From: Streptomyces europaeiscabiei
Lineage (GTDB): Bacteria; Actinomycetota; Actinomycetes; Streptomycetales; Streptomycetaceae
Direction of reading: 5' to 3'
NCBI RefSeq assembly: GCF_036346855.1
Contig: NZ_CP107841.1
Coordinates: 9,056,001 to 9,120,000 of the forward strand
DNA length: 64,000 nucleotides
The translations under genes and the position numbers were made by a program. Shown here piece after piece: positions 34,750-44,460 of this stretch. The number at the start of each line of letters is the position of its first letter. The stretch's first letter is position 1. The notes beneath the pieces are model-generated. The model was not told where the DNA came from and did no database searches. It saw only the letters and a program-made list of their open reading frames with translations.

Positions 34750-35233
34750 GGTGCGGGGCGGAGGCGCGGACGTCGACGTCGTCGCGGGTGCGTTCGATCT
34801 GGTGCGGCCGGTCGCCGAAGACACCGTCGAAGACCTCGCGGCAGACGGGGACGAGGCCGGGGTGCGCGACCCAGGAGCCGTCGAAGCCGTCTTCGGCCTC
34901 GCGTTCCTTGTCGAGCCGGACCTTGGCGAGCGCGGCCCCGTTCGCGGTCGCGTCCTTGCTGGCGATGTGGGCGGCCATGCCGCCGATCGCGTGGGCACCC
35001 CGCTTGTGGCAGGTGCGCATGCGCACCAGTAGTTCCGTGTAGGCGCGCATGAACGGGGCGGTCATGGTGACCCTGGCGCGGTCGGGCAGCAGAAATTCGG
35101 TGCGGTAGCCGAAGGTCTTGATCAGGCTGAAGAGGTAGTCCCAGCGGTCGGCGTTGAGGCCGGAGCTGCGCTCGCGCAGCTCGTAGAGGATCTCCTCTAG
35201 GTCGGAGAGGACGTGGGGCACTGCCGCCGCCAC
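34750..35233 (-). pseudogene. Malate synthase fragment (aceB-like)
   Basis: About 150 residues match the central and C-terminal part of malate synthase A: EEILYELRERSSGLNADRWD, RVTMTAPFMRAYTELLVR, RTCHKRGAHAIGGMAAHI and DGFDGSWVAHPGLVPVCREV. The catalytic-barrel N-terminal portion and the C-terminal domain are missing at both ends, and the reading frame runs into unrelated sequence. It is therefore an internal fragment left by deletion, not a working glyoxylate-cycle enzyme. Confidence 0.88.
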
Positions 35234-35380
35234 CCGCCCGGCCGCACGTGGCGGGTAGGTCCGGTTGCGTTGTGGTGGGCTGGAAGCCGGCCGGCGGATC
35301 CGGCCCGGTCAAGGCGCCCGCCGTCAGGTGCGGCCCGGCCGCGATACATGGAGCCGGAACACAAGGAGTACCCACCCTCA

Positions 35381-37615
35381 ATGTCGATGATCACCGACCC
35401 GACGGCCCTGGACGGCCAGGCACAGTCATCGCTGGAGGTCGACCTCGAGGACCTGGCCGCGCGGCAGGAGATGACACAGCTCCAGGAGATGACCGCGGCC
35501 GCGGAACTCGAGGGCGGTGAGCAGGCCGTACAGCTCCAGGCCCGGGTGGCGCAGCTGGAGGCGCACGCCGCGCTCAGGGCCACGGCCCAGCCCGTGAAAC
35601 GCCTGGTACGCGGCCGCTACCGTAGTTCCGGCACCGGAGTTGAGTTGGAACTGCGCGTCGACGTGGACGGCGTCCGGCCCACCATGCGCGTGAGCGGCGA
35701 CTTCTTCCAGAACAGCGGCGCCACCTCCAGCTACGCCGGCTCCTTCGTCGTCGAGGCCCCGACCATCACCCAGTCACCCGGAACGGTGACACTCAATGGG
35801 CAGGGCAGGTTCAGCTTCCCCAGCAGCTCCAGGCACGTCCGGGTGACCATCCCCCGGGGCACGGGCCTGCCGCCCCGACCGGGCACCGCCACCGTCCAGT
35901 TCTCGGCCGGTCCGACTGCGGCGCCCAGCGCCACCTACCTGTGCTCCTTCGTGTCACCCCACCTGCGCAGTGTGCAGATCGAACAGGACTCCGTCGCCGG
36001 GACCGTCCCGTTCATCTCGTACGACACCGGCTCCCTGCCCCAGCCGCCCTCCAGCCCGCCGCGTACCCTCACGGTGCCGAAGGCGTACGAGGAGGCGGGC
36101 ATCGAGATCCAGCTGGCGGGCACCCCCAACGTCATCGACTTCGCGGCGGCCGGTACGGACGCGAAGTGGGACCTCTCCGAGCTGCACAACGCCATGGAGA
36201 ACCACTTCACCCTCTGGCGGGACGCCCCGCTCTGGCGGGTCTGGATGCTGGTGGCCACCGCGTACGTGAGGAACGGCACCCGGGGCATCATGTTCGACGT
36301 CGGCGGAGCGTTCCAGCGGCAGGGCGCCGCGGTCTTCCACAACGCCATCCAGGGCACGGATCCCGCCAGCCGGCGCGCTCAGCTGCGCACCTACGTCCAC
36401 GAACTGGGCCACGCCTTCAATTTGCTGCACTCCTGGGACAAGAACACCGCGATCCCTCCGCAGCCCCTCGGCCCCAACGGGGGCCTCGGCGACCTCTCGT
36501 GGATGAACTACACGTGGCAGTACCAGCCCCCGCCCCCGGCCCCGGGCGGCGAGGCCGCCTACTGGGCGGCGTTCCCGTTCCAGTTCACCGACAACGAGCT
36601 GATCCACCTCAGACACGGCTTCTACCGCGACGTGGCCATGGGCGGGCACCCCTTCAAGGCCGGTGGCGCCGAGATCGACGCCGACCTGTTCGGCGATCCT
36701 GTGGTGAACCACTCCGGCCTCGCCCTGGAGCTGCGCTCGCCCGGTGCCTTCCGGTACGGGCAGCCGGTGGTCGTGGAGCTCAAGCTGTCCACCACCGACC
36801 TCAACGGGCGCGCCACGCACGGCCACCTCGACCCCGAGGAGGGCTTCGTCACCATCGTGATGCGCACCCCCTCCGGCGACACCAGGGTCTACCGGCCACC
36901 GCTGACACGTTGCGTCGAGGACTCCGAGGCCATTCGCCTCGACGGCGAGCGGCCCGCGATCTACAAGAGCGCGTACATCGGATACGGCAAGGACGGCCTG
37001 TCCTTCCAGCAGACCGGCCGGTACCAGCTGCGCGCGCAGTACGTCGCCTCGGACGGCTCCCGGGTGCTCTCGCCGGTGCACCACATCACCGTCCGCCCGC
37101 CCCGCACCGACGAGGACGAGCACATGGCCGAGCTGATGATGGGCGACGAGCAGGGCATGCTCTTCTACCTGCTCGGCTCCCACAGCGAAGCCCTCCGCGT
37201 CGGCCGTGACGCGCTGGAGGAGGCCCTCGACCGCTACCCCGACCACCCGCTCGCGGTCTACCCCCGGCTGGTCAAGGGCGCGAACGCGTCCCGCGACTTC
37301 AAGTACCTGCCGGCGGAGGGCAAGCCCTTCATCAAGGAGGCCGCCCCCGAGGAGAGCATCGACCAGCTGAACAAGGTCGTGGACGCCACCGTGGAGAACC
37401 GGGGCGTCGACAACCTCACCCTGGGCTGGGTGATGAAGCGGCGCGCCCTGATGGAGGCCAGGGCGGGTCGCTCCGGTCAGGCCCAGCGGACCGTGGACGA
37501 CATGGTCAGCCTCCTCAGCGAGAGGACGCGCCACCCCGCCGTCCGGCGTGACATCGAGGCGCGAGCCCGCCGCGTCCGCGACATGCTCTCGGGCGAGCAC
37601 CGCTACGGGCCCTGA
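35381..37615 (+). CDS. Large zinc metalloprotease-like protein with HELGH motif
   Basis: A 744-residue protein without signal peptide or membrane segment. An N-terminal Glu/Gln-rich coiled segment (about residues 10-60) is followed by a beta-rich domain (about 70-200). A zincin core has YVHELGHAFNLLHSW near residue 340; HELGH is the HExxH zinc-binding helix. The C-terminal 250 residues contain a beta domain and then a helical tail (about 590-740). I do not recognise a named peptidase family for the whole. The ATG at 35381 is 12 bases after AAGGAG; an upstream ATG at 35348 is possible. It is intact, unlike most of its neighbours. Its neighbours to the right include a ferritin-like protein and a broken M6 protease. 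Confidence 0.78.
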   Translation: MSMITDPTALDGQAQSSLEVDLEDLAARQEMTQLQEMTAAAELEGGEQAVQLQARVAQLEAHAALRATAQPVKRLVRGRYRSSGTGVELELRVDVDGVRPTMRVSGDFFQNSGATSSYAGSFVVEAPTITQSPGTVTLNGQGRFSFPSSSRHVRVTIPRGTGLPPRPGTATVQFSAGPTAAPSATYLCSFVSPHLRSVQIEQDSVAGTVPFISYDTGSLPQPPSSPPRTLTVPKAYEEAGIEIQLAGTPNVIDFAAAGTDAKWDLSELHNAMENHFTLWRDAPLWRVWMLVATAYVRNGTRGIMFDVGGAFQRQGAAVFHNAIQGTDPASRRAQLRTYVHELGHAFNLLHSWDKNTAIPPQPLGPNGGLGDLSWMNYTWQYQPPPPAPGGEAAYWAAFPFQFTDNELIHLRHGFYRDVAMGGHPFKAGGAEIDADLFGDPVVNHSGLALELRSPGAFRYGQPVVVELKLSTTDLNGRATHGHLDPEEGFVTIVMRTPSGDTRVYRPPLTRCVEDSEAIRLDGERPAIYKSAYIGYGKDGLSFQQTGRYQLRAQYVASDGSRVLSPVHHITVRPPRTDEDEHMAELMMGDEQGMLFYLLGSHSEALRVGRDALEEALDRYPDHPLAVYPRLVKGANASRDFKYLPAEGKPFIKEAAPEESIDQLNKVVDATVENRGVDNLTLGWVMKRRALMEARAGRSGQAQRTVDDMVSLLSERTRHPAVRRDIEARARRVRDMLSGEHRYGP

Positions 37616-37654
37616 CCGCTGCCGGGTCGGCCGCCGGTACGGCCGGCCCACGGT

Positions 37655-38003
37655 TCAGGCGTGCGACAGGGCGAACGACACGAGGAACCCGCACACCGTG
37701 ATCAGCCCTATGGCCAAGTGCGCGTCCTCGAAGGCCTCCGGGATCATGGTGTCAGCGATCATGGCGAGGATGGCGCCGGCCGCCACCGCGGTGACCGCCG
37801 CCACCACGGCGGTGGACAGTCCGCCCACCACCGCGTACCCGAGCACCGCCGCCACCGTACTGGCCAGGGCGATCGCCCCCCAGACGCCGAACACATACGC
37901 CTTGCTGCGGCCCGCCCGCCTTATCCCCGCGGAACTGGACAGCCCCTCGGCACATTGCTGATGAACACCGCGACCACCGTCACGAGACTGACCGTGCTGC
38001 CCT
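37655..38003 (-). pseudogene. ZIP-family metal transporter fragment
   Basis: The C-terminal part of a ZIP transporter is clear: GLSSSAGIRRAGRSKAYVFG, AILAMIADTMIPEAFEDAHL and GFLVSFALSHA. Just upstream, STVSLVTVVAVFISNVP continues in another frame, so one base was lost at about 37952 within the NVPEGLS motif. The N-terminal half of the transporter is missing and is replaced at about 38005 by permease sequence on the other strand. Confidence 0.88.
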
Positions 38004-38012
38004 TGAAGGCTC

Positions 38013-38950
38013 ATCGGCATGATCGTGATCGGCCTCGGTGTCGTCACCCTCGGCTTCAGCCAGGCCGGTGACACCGTCGCGGTCGCCAACATCTGGGCCC
38101 ACGACGGCATCTTCCCCAAGGGTATCGGCTCCAGCCTGATGACCCTTCAGGGCGTCATGTTCGCGTCCTCGCCGTCGAGCTCGTCGGTGTCACGGCGGGC
38201 GAGTCGGAGAACCTAGGGAAGACCCTGCCCAAGTCCATCAACACGCTGCCGTGGCGCATCATCGTCTTCTACGTCGGTGCCCTCAGTGTGAGCCAGATGG
38301 TGGTCAAGTGGACCGAGTTCGAGGCGGGAGTGAGCCCCTTCGTCGCGGCCTTCGCGAAGATTGGCATCCCCGCGGGCAATGCGATCGTGAACTTCGTTGT
38401 CCTAACGGCCGCGCTGTCCTCCTGCAACTCGGGCATGTACTCCACCGGCCGCATGCTCCGTGACCTCGCCGCGAACGCCGAGGCCCCGAAGGCGCTCGGG
38501 CGGCTGAGCCCCACCAAGACTCCGGCCGTCGGCATCACGCTCTCCGTGGCCCTGATGGGGCATCGGAGTGGTCCTGAACTACGTCGTCCCGGAGAAGGCG
38601 TTCGGCTACGTCACCTCGGTGGCCACCGCGGCCGGCATCTGGACCTGGAGATGATCCTCGTCGGCCACATCCTCTACCGGCGCGCGGTCGTCGCCGGCCG
38701 CCTGCTGCCCGCGTCCTCGTTCCCGGCGCCGGGCGGCACGGTGTGCAGCTGGATCGCGGTGGCGTTCCTCCTCATGGTGACCGGCCTCATCGCCATCGAC
38801 CCGGACAGCCGCATCTCGCTGTACGTGGGCGCCGGCTGGGCCGTGTGCCTCCCCATCGGGTGGGCGTTCCTCAAGGCCCGCAACCCGCAGCTCGCGGCGC
38901 GCGCCGCGGTCGCCGGCGGGCCGCCCGCGCGGCTGACCCGCACCACCACG
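38013..38950 (+). pseudogene. APC-superfamily amino acid permease, decayed
   Basis: Permease homology begins mid-protein (MIVIGLGVVTLGFSQAGDT, then NIWAHDGIFPKGIGSSLMTL). It jumps frame near 38162 (VLAVELVGVTAGESEN), again near 38556 (GVVLNYVVPEKAFGYVTS) and near 38650 (MILVGHILYRRAVVAG). The family's N-terminal transmembrane segments are absent. It is an AnsP/GabP-type permease remnant with at least three frameshifts. Confidence 0.88.
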
Positions 38951-38981
38951 ACAGGGCGCCCCGCTGTACGGGGGAGGGTGT

Positions 38982-40058
38982 TTACGGCTCATCCTCGACG
39001 TAGCGGAACTCCGGTCCGTAGGTGTTCCCGCTCCCGTCGGGCAGCGGCGTGCGCATCAAGGCCCGGGCGGGCTCCTGCAACTGGAACATCTGCCCGACCG
39101 CCTGGCCCAGCAACTGCGTCGCCGTGCCCGGCTGATCCGCCTGCCAGGCACGCTCCAGGAGGCGGAGCAGCGAGCTGTAGTGGCGGTTGAAGGCATCGAG
39201 GTTCGTACGCACCTCGTCGGAGACGGGAACACCGCCCTTCGCCCAGCCGCCGGCCGGCACTGTTCCCATCGGGAGGGTGCGGGGCATCGGAATCTCGTCG
39301 CCCTGGAAGTCGAACCGCGGCGGATCCTCCGACACGCGGATCAGCCGGCGCCCGTGGAACAGCTGCCGGAACGCGTAGAAGTGGGCGAGCTCCCCGGTAC
39401 CGCCGGGGAACGGGTTGTCCGGCGCCGCGGTGGTGCCCTCGCCCTGCTCCTTGATGATCTTCACGGCCGCCTCGACGTCGTCGAGCGAGGTGAGGGCGAC
39501 GATGTTGTTGCCCGCGCCGTGGGACGCCATGTTCTTGGTCAGCTGTCGGGTGCCCTTGATCAGCTCGGGCCGGGCGCGGAAGGCGTCGAGGATCGCCTGG
39601 TAGAAGGCGCCGATCGAGGTGTGCGCGTCCAGATCCTCGACGACCGGGTCGTCGGGCCGCTCGATCTGGGAGTACATGTCCAGGGCGGGTTTGCCCAGCC
39701 CCATGAGGGCGACCGACAAGTCGGGCTGCACACCACCAGGCAGCTTCCCCGGGTACACCGGCACCAGGCCGGCGTCGGCGATGCGCGGCACCCCGCCGAT
39801 GGCGGTGAGCATGTTGCACGCCAAGCCCATGTGCGACATCTCGTCGAAGACGATCGTGTGGATCGTCTGGAAGGCGTCCGTCCCCTGGTCCTCGTCCTCG
39901 ATCGACCACAGCCCGCACAAATAGGGGGGAAGCGTCGCCAGTTCCAGCAGGATGGCATGCTGGAGTGCCTTCTTCAGCCACAATTCGTCATGCTCGGCGG
40001 CAGGCGTCCGCATGAGTTCGACGATCGCGTTGCTGCGATGATTGACCACACTTGACAC
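38982..40058 (-). CDS. Ferritin-fold protein, VioB/RebD iminophenyl-pyruvate dimer synthase-like
   Basis: A 358-residue protein whose N-terminal domain matches the ferritin-like domain of VioB/RebD/StaD: LWLKKALQHAILLELATLPPYL, then HTIVFDEMSHMGLACNMLTAIGG. The Glu and His residues (LLEL, DEMSH and later GELAHFYAF) are placed to bind a di-metal site. Full VioB proteins are about 1000 residues, so this is the domain alone. Function is uncertain: tryptophan-oxidation pathways are not encoded here. The start at GTG 40058 has AGGAGA ten bases before it; starts at 40139 (ATG) or 40148 (GTG) are also open. Confidence 0.82.
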   Translation of the reverse strand: MSSVVNHRSNAIVELMRTPAAEHDELWLKKALQHAILLELATLPPYLCGLWSIEDEDQGTDAFQTIHTIVFDEMSHMGLACNMLTAIGGVPRIADAGLVPVYPGKLPGGVQPDLSVALMGLGKPALDMYSQIERPDDPVVEDLDAHTSIGAFYQAILDAFRARPELIKGTRQLTKNMASHGAGNNIVALTSLDDVEAAVKIIKEQGEGTTAAPDNPFPGGTGELAHFYAFRQLFHGRRLIRVSEDPPRFDFQGDEIPMPRTLPMGTVPAGGWAKGGVPVSDEVRTNLDAFNRHYSSLLRLLERAWQADQPGTATQLLGQAVGQMFQLQEPARALMRTPLPDGSGNTYGPEFRYVEDEP

Positions 40059-40224
40059 GAGAACCTCGTCTCCTGCGAATATGCGGCCATCATGAAGCGG
40101 TCCGACCGGGCCGCCGACCACGTGCGGCGGCGTGATCATCGAGTCCACCCGTTCGGTGGAGGACGTGCGGACAGGCGGCCCCTGACGAAGCCGTCGGCCC
40201 GCTGTGCCCGGGCGGAGCCACCAG

Positions 40225-42054
40225 TCAGGTGCCGGTGCGGATGGCGATCTTCCAGCTGCGCAGGGTCCCGGCGGCAGGCGTGACCGCGTCCGTGATCTTG
40301 AGCTTCCAGCTGCCCGCCACCGCGTCGCCGACGAGTGGGGCGAGCAGCGACGGCGGCTGTGACGTCAGAGTCAGCCGCAGGTTCTTGGTGTCGCCGCCCG
40401 TGCGGTTGTGGAGCAGGGCCCGGCGGCCCGAGGGCGCCAGCAGCACCACGCGCATATCGCCGATGCGCCGGTGTTCGATGTCGATCGTCACCGTCAGTTC
40501 CCGGACGGTGCCCGCGCCTTCGAGGGTGATGGCATCGGTCAGACCGCCGGCGTCGTCCTCGGGGATCGCGGCCTGAGGTGCCGACTCGCCGCTGACCAGC
40601 CTGCCCGCAGTGCTCTCCTCGCCGGTACGGAAGGTGATCACCTCACCGGGGGGACTGATACGGGAGATGGTCAGCCCGGACTCGCTGCCGTCCCACCACA
40701 GGGACGGCGGCCGACTGCTGTGCGAGACCGCGGTGCCGGCCGTCGGCCCGTAGAGGTCCGCGCCGTCACCGGAATTGCGGCCGGTCTCCAGGTCCAGGTG
40801 GCCGTCCGCCTGGAGCAGCGCGCACTGGTAGTGGTGGACCTGGGTGCCCTGCTGGAACTCGTTCGAGCCTTTGATGTCGCAGTGGTAGACGGCGAGCCCG
40901 CTGGAGGGCAGGCGGGAGTCGAAGCCGAGCCTGCTGCGGTTCTCCGCAAGGTAGTACTCGACGTTCCTGCGCTGGGGGTTGTGGTAGATCAGCGCCTCGT
41001 ACTCGCCCTGCTTGGCCTCGTACGAGCCGGGCACAGAGATGTCGACATCCCGCGTCCACCCGACCAGGCGGCGCAGGTAGACGCAGACGGCGGACGGGAG
41101 GAACCCGTCGCCCAGGCTGTCCGCCGGCCATGGCGCAGTAGGTGCCCATGCCGGCGCTGGTGAAGTCGTCACCCTCGCGTTCGATGGTTCCGTAGTCGTA
41201 GAGGTCGGGAAATCTGCACAGCAGGTGTCCGCTCTCGTGGCAGAAGGTGCCGATGCTCAGGTCGGCCGCCGTGTCACCGATGCTCGTGGCGGTGTAGAAG
41301 TCCGTCCGTACGCCGTCGATCTCGGAGGGGAAACGCGAGTTGTGCGGCCAGAGGTCCTCCAGGAACTCCGTCCGCCCCGCGTAAATGATGCACACGGAGT
41401 CGACGACGCCCCGTCCGAGGGAGTCGAAGCGGCTGAAGTCCACACCGGCGTCCACAGCCGCCTGGAGAGCCTCCGGTACGAGCTTGCCCCGGTTCCGCTT
41501 GAGCCCGTACGCGAGCCGGGGCCGGCTCATGCGGAGCGGGCCGACGACGGTGTTGGTGAACCTGAGCCGGCCCGTCGACATCGTGCGGAAGTACTCCTTC
41601 ACGGAGCACCGATTGCCGTTGGCGGTGAAATTGGGGCTGTTCAGCAGGGCGGAGACGTCGTCGACGGTCACCTCCGTCGGCGTGTCCGGGAAGTCGACCA
41701 GGATCGTCAGACCCTGGACATCGCCTTTCGTCAGGGTGAAGCCAGGGAGCAGGCCCTTGACCGGGCCGAAGGTGAGCAACGACTCGAGGTCGGTCTCGGC
41801 CCGTTTCCTCCTCCGGAAGCATCTCCATCATCCGAGGAGTACGCCACTGGAGACGAACCGGCGTTCGGCGCCGGAGCCGTCGGTGTGCGCGTATACGTAG
41901 GCTCCGCGATCGGGATCGTAGATGACGGTGTAGCCGTCCAGGGTTTCGTACCGTGCGTACCTTGTCGTCACCGAAGGCGACGAGCTCGACGTCGCCGCCC
42001 TCTTCCTGGCTGAAGGTAGCTGAAGGTAAGGGTGTCACCGAAGATGCCACTCAT
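40225..42054 (-). pseudogene. M6-family metalloprotease (immune inhibitor A-like) with P-domain, inactivated
   Basis: The gene starts at 42054 (MSGIFGDTLTFS with GGAGG upstream). It is broken at once by a 10-base tandem duplication (42010-42019 and 42020-42029); removing one copy restores QEEGGDVELVAFGDD. A further frameshift lies near 41960 (then YETLDGYTVIYDPDRGAYVY), a TGA follows SSGVLLG near 41833, and another frameshift is near 41130. The zinc site FCHESGHLLCRFPDLYDYG is intact near 41200. The last part (about 40225-40560) is a proprotein convertase P-like beta domain. The original product was a secreted-type zinc protease of roughly 600 residues. Confidence 0.88.
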
Positions 42055-43101
42055 CGCAGGACACCTCCCGGGAATAGGGCGCGCGAGGGCTCTCGCCCTC
42101 AGTGTGGCGGGCGGGGACGGAGGCGCACAGGGCAGAAGAACCTGGTTGTTGCTGCGCAGGGACCACGACCAGCGGTAGACCTCGGCGCTGGACGTAGGAG
42201 CTGGCGTAGCCACCGAGTTGGTCTTGCGGGAACCCCGCCTCGCGGCCCCGCCGGAGCCCTCGCGCGGAGAGGCCACAACCATCTCCGTGTCGAGGCGGGA
42301 TGTCCAGGTGCCGCGAGCGCGGGCGTTGGTGAGGGTCTTGCGGGAGCCGGACGGGAAGGGTTCGGGGCCGCCTCCTGGTCCGCCGCCGGCACACACGGTG
42401 GGCACGGGACGGTCGGTGGCGCCCCAGCCCAGGGCCTCGGCCATGGACATCCAGCGGGCGCGGCCCGGACCGAACAACGACTCTGGCTCTGCCGTTCTCG
42501 CATGGGTGGGCGCTGGGGGTTCGGCGGTGCGGACGCGGGAGGCGAGCATAATCGCCCGCTTCCGGGTCTGGGGTACGCCGTAGTCGGCGGCGTTGAGGAT
42601 GCCGGTCCACACGGAGAAGCCCCAGCCGCGCAGGATGGCCGCGTACTGCTTCCACAGGGGCAGGACGTCGGGGACTTCCTCCATGGCCACCCATTCGGGC
42701 TCGCCCACGGTGTTGAGGGCGTGTAGGTAGCGCATGGGTTCGGCCGCGAGGAGAGAGCGTTCGTCCGCGCACGCGCCGAGCAGTTGCTCGCGGGTGTCGC
42801 GGCCGGCGGCGAGGTCGGCGACGGCCTGGTGAACGAGCGGCTGGTCGACCAGCCCGAGGCGCTTGCCGGCCATCGACCACGCCTGACACGGCGGAGAGGC
42901 GATCAGCCCGACTACGCGGCCGGAGAAGACCCACGTCGGATAGCGAGCGACGTCCGTCCGGATGGTCAACTGCCCCGCCACGGCACGGGTTTTGCAGGCC
43001 CACTCGTCCCATTCCAGGCCGATGTCCCGCGCGCCGAGGACGGTGAGTGCGTGGCTCCAGCCGCCGGGGCCGGCGAACAGGTCGAGGACGATCCGCCTCA
43101 A
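41968..43101 (-). CDS. C5-cytosine DNA methyltransferase, C-terminally truncated
   Basis: Motif I is VLDLFAGPGGWSHAL near residue 10, motif IV is SPPCQAWS with the catalytic Cys near 80, and motif VIII is QTRKRAI near 165. The usual ENV is replaced by MEEVPDV. The final motifs IX-X (the QxGNAVPP region) are missing. After a block resembling the family's SWSLRSNNQ segment the frame runs on through unrelated codons into the start of the M6 gene. It starts at TTG overlapping the recombinase stop, as often found in mobile-element gene pairs. It is probably inactive, and may be better treated as a pseudogene. Confidence 0.82.
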   Translation of the reverse strand: MRRIVLDLFAGPGGWSHALTVLGARDIGLEWDEWACKTRAVAGQLTIRTDVARYPTWVFSGRVVGLIASPPCQAWSMAGKRLGLVDQPLVHQAVADLAAGRDTREQLLGACADERSLLAAEPMRYLHALNTVGEPEWVAMEEVPDVLPLWKQYAAILRGWGFSVWTGILNAADYGVPQTRKRAIMLASRVRTAEPPAPTHARTAEPESLFGPGRARWMSMAEALGWGATDRPVPTVCAGGGPGGGPEPFPSGSRKTLTNARARGTWTSRLDTEMVVASPREGSGGAARRGSRKTNSVATPAPTSSAEVYRWSWSLRSNNQVLLPCAPPSPPATLRARALARPIPGRCPAMSGIFGDTLTFSYLQPGRGRRRRARRLR

Positions 43102-43724
43102 GAAGCCAGCCCGTAGTCGCCCTGCACCGGCTCGGGTCCGGCGCCACGGCAGGCCCAGGGGGAGCAGCCGTCGACCACGCCGTGCTCCTGTTCCTCCACC
43201 GTGGTGGGCCGGTCGTCGAGTTCCTGCTGGCGTGCTGCCCATTCGGCGGCGGTGACGTGGTCGATGGGGGCCTGGTCGAGAGGGACACGGGAGCGGTGGA
43301 AGCCCTCGACCACCTTGTGGTCGAAGGTGTTCATGCGCCGGCTGCCCAGCAGCGGCAGCAGATGGATGTTCAGCAGCGACTCCACGTGCACCATGGAGGC
43401 CGGTCCCAGATCCCGCTGAGCGGCCTTCCACTCCGCGGCGTACTCCTCGAACCGCATCGCCCCGTACGTCGCGATCCGCTCCGCCTTCGCCTGGCCCCTG
43501 GGCGCCGCCTTCTTCGCGTTGTAGACCTCCGTCAAACACGCGATCGCCCTGTCCTGGGTCGCAAACCCGGACTCCTTCACCTGCTTCCCGGCCGCAGACC
43601 TGTACCGGACCTTGTAAGGATGAGAGCACTTCGACCACCGCGACCGCGGATGCTCACACTCCTTGAAAAACGACCCCATCCCACGAACCAGGGCAGCAGA
43701 ACTCACGGTTGCCGACTCCTCCAC
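43098..43724 (-). pseudogene. Tyrosine recombinase/integrase, N-terminal part only
   Basis: The first 150 or so residues match the arm-binding and core-binding domains of actinomycete integrases: GSFFKECEHPRSRWSKCSHP, YKVRYRSAAGKQVKESGF, EEYAAEWKAAQRDL and SLLNIHLLPLLGSRRMN. The catalytic domain with the R-H-R-Y residues is absent. From about residue 165 (VTAAEWAARQQELDD) the frame continues in a different, apparently unrelated short segment and stops at the methyltransferase start. It is the remnant of an integrative element. The GTG start is uncertain; an ATG at 43679 is also possible. Confidence 0.82.
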
Positions 43725-43782
43725 GACCGACGCTGACAGTTCGCTAACCGTCAGCAGACCGGGACACGGCTGACCTGCACTG

Positions 43783-44331
43783 ATGCGCGCAGCGTCCGCT
43801 ATGTTCTGGAACTGCGCGGTGAGCTGCTCAATCCCGAGCCTGGTCGACGGCCTGCTCGGAGGCAGTTACGACCTGGCTCTCCTGCGCACAGGCACGCCGG
43901 TGGACGCCGCCGTCGAGGTCACCATCCTCCGGTCCGAACGGCTGGTGGCGGTCCTGGCCACGGGCCATCCGCTGGCAGGCCGCCGCGAGATCCCCCTCGC
44001 GGCACTCGCCGACGAGCCGATTGTCGTCCACCCCTCCCGTGACCGTTCCTCCATGCACGGCCGGGTCCTCGCGGCATGCGCCCCGGCCGGCTTCGAGCCC
44101 GCCGCTCTGGTCGAGGTCGGCGAGACCGCGACGCTGGTCGTGTTCGTCGCCGCGGGCCACGGCGGCGCCCTGGTCCCGGAGTCGGTGCAGAGCCTCCGCC
44201 TCGACGGGGTGACGTACCTGCCGCTCGTCGAGACGGAAACCGTCGACCTGGGTCTGGCGCGCCGAGCGGGCCCGAACTCACCGGCCGCGGAACAGGTCGC
44301 AGCGGTCATCGAGTCATGCGTGAGGCGGTGA
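43783..44331 (+). pseudogene. LysR-family regulator, 5'-truncated (effector domain only)
   Basis: From about 43836 the frame encodes the LysR substrate-binding domain: VDGLLGGSYDLALLRTGTPV, VTILRSERLVAVLATGHPLA, then EPIVVHPSRDRSSMHGR and VALVPESV-like GGALVPESVQSL. The N-terminal HTH is missing, replaced by short unrelated residues, so it cannot bind DNA. This marks the right edge of the decay zone. Confidence 0.85.
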
Positions 44332-44374
44332 CCAGCCGATCGAGCCTCGACGGCGACGGCGTGGAGAACAGGGC

Positions 44375-44400
44375 GGCAGGGCCTCATCTGAGGCCCTGCC
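44375..44400. terminator. Bidirectional stem-loop terminator
   Basis: GGCAGGGCCTCA (44375-44386), loop TC, TGAGGCCCTGCC (44389-44400): a perfect 12-base stem between the LysR fragment and the convergent transporter gene. Confidence 0.82.
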
Positions 44401-44460
44401 CACGTACGCGGTCCTATCGGTGGTGAGGCGGCTGTACGGGCGTCACCCCGGGCTTGTTTC

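Noticed and set aside
34423..35052. Arg-rich plus-strand ORF
   Set aside because: It lies opposite the malate synthase fragment and has the look of a shadow frame.
38982..40058. Bisindole (violacein/rebeccamycin) biosynthetic cluster
   Set aside because: No tryptophan oxidase, P450 or other pathway genes are nearby.
43725..43840. tRNA or att site next to the integrase remnant
   Set aside because: No cloverleaf or repeated core could be found by eye.
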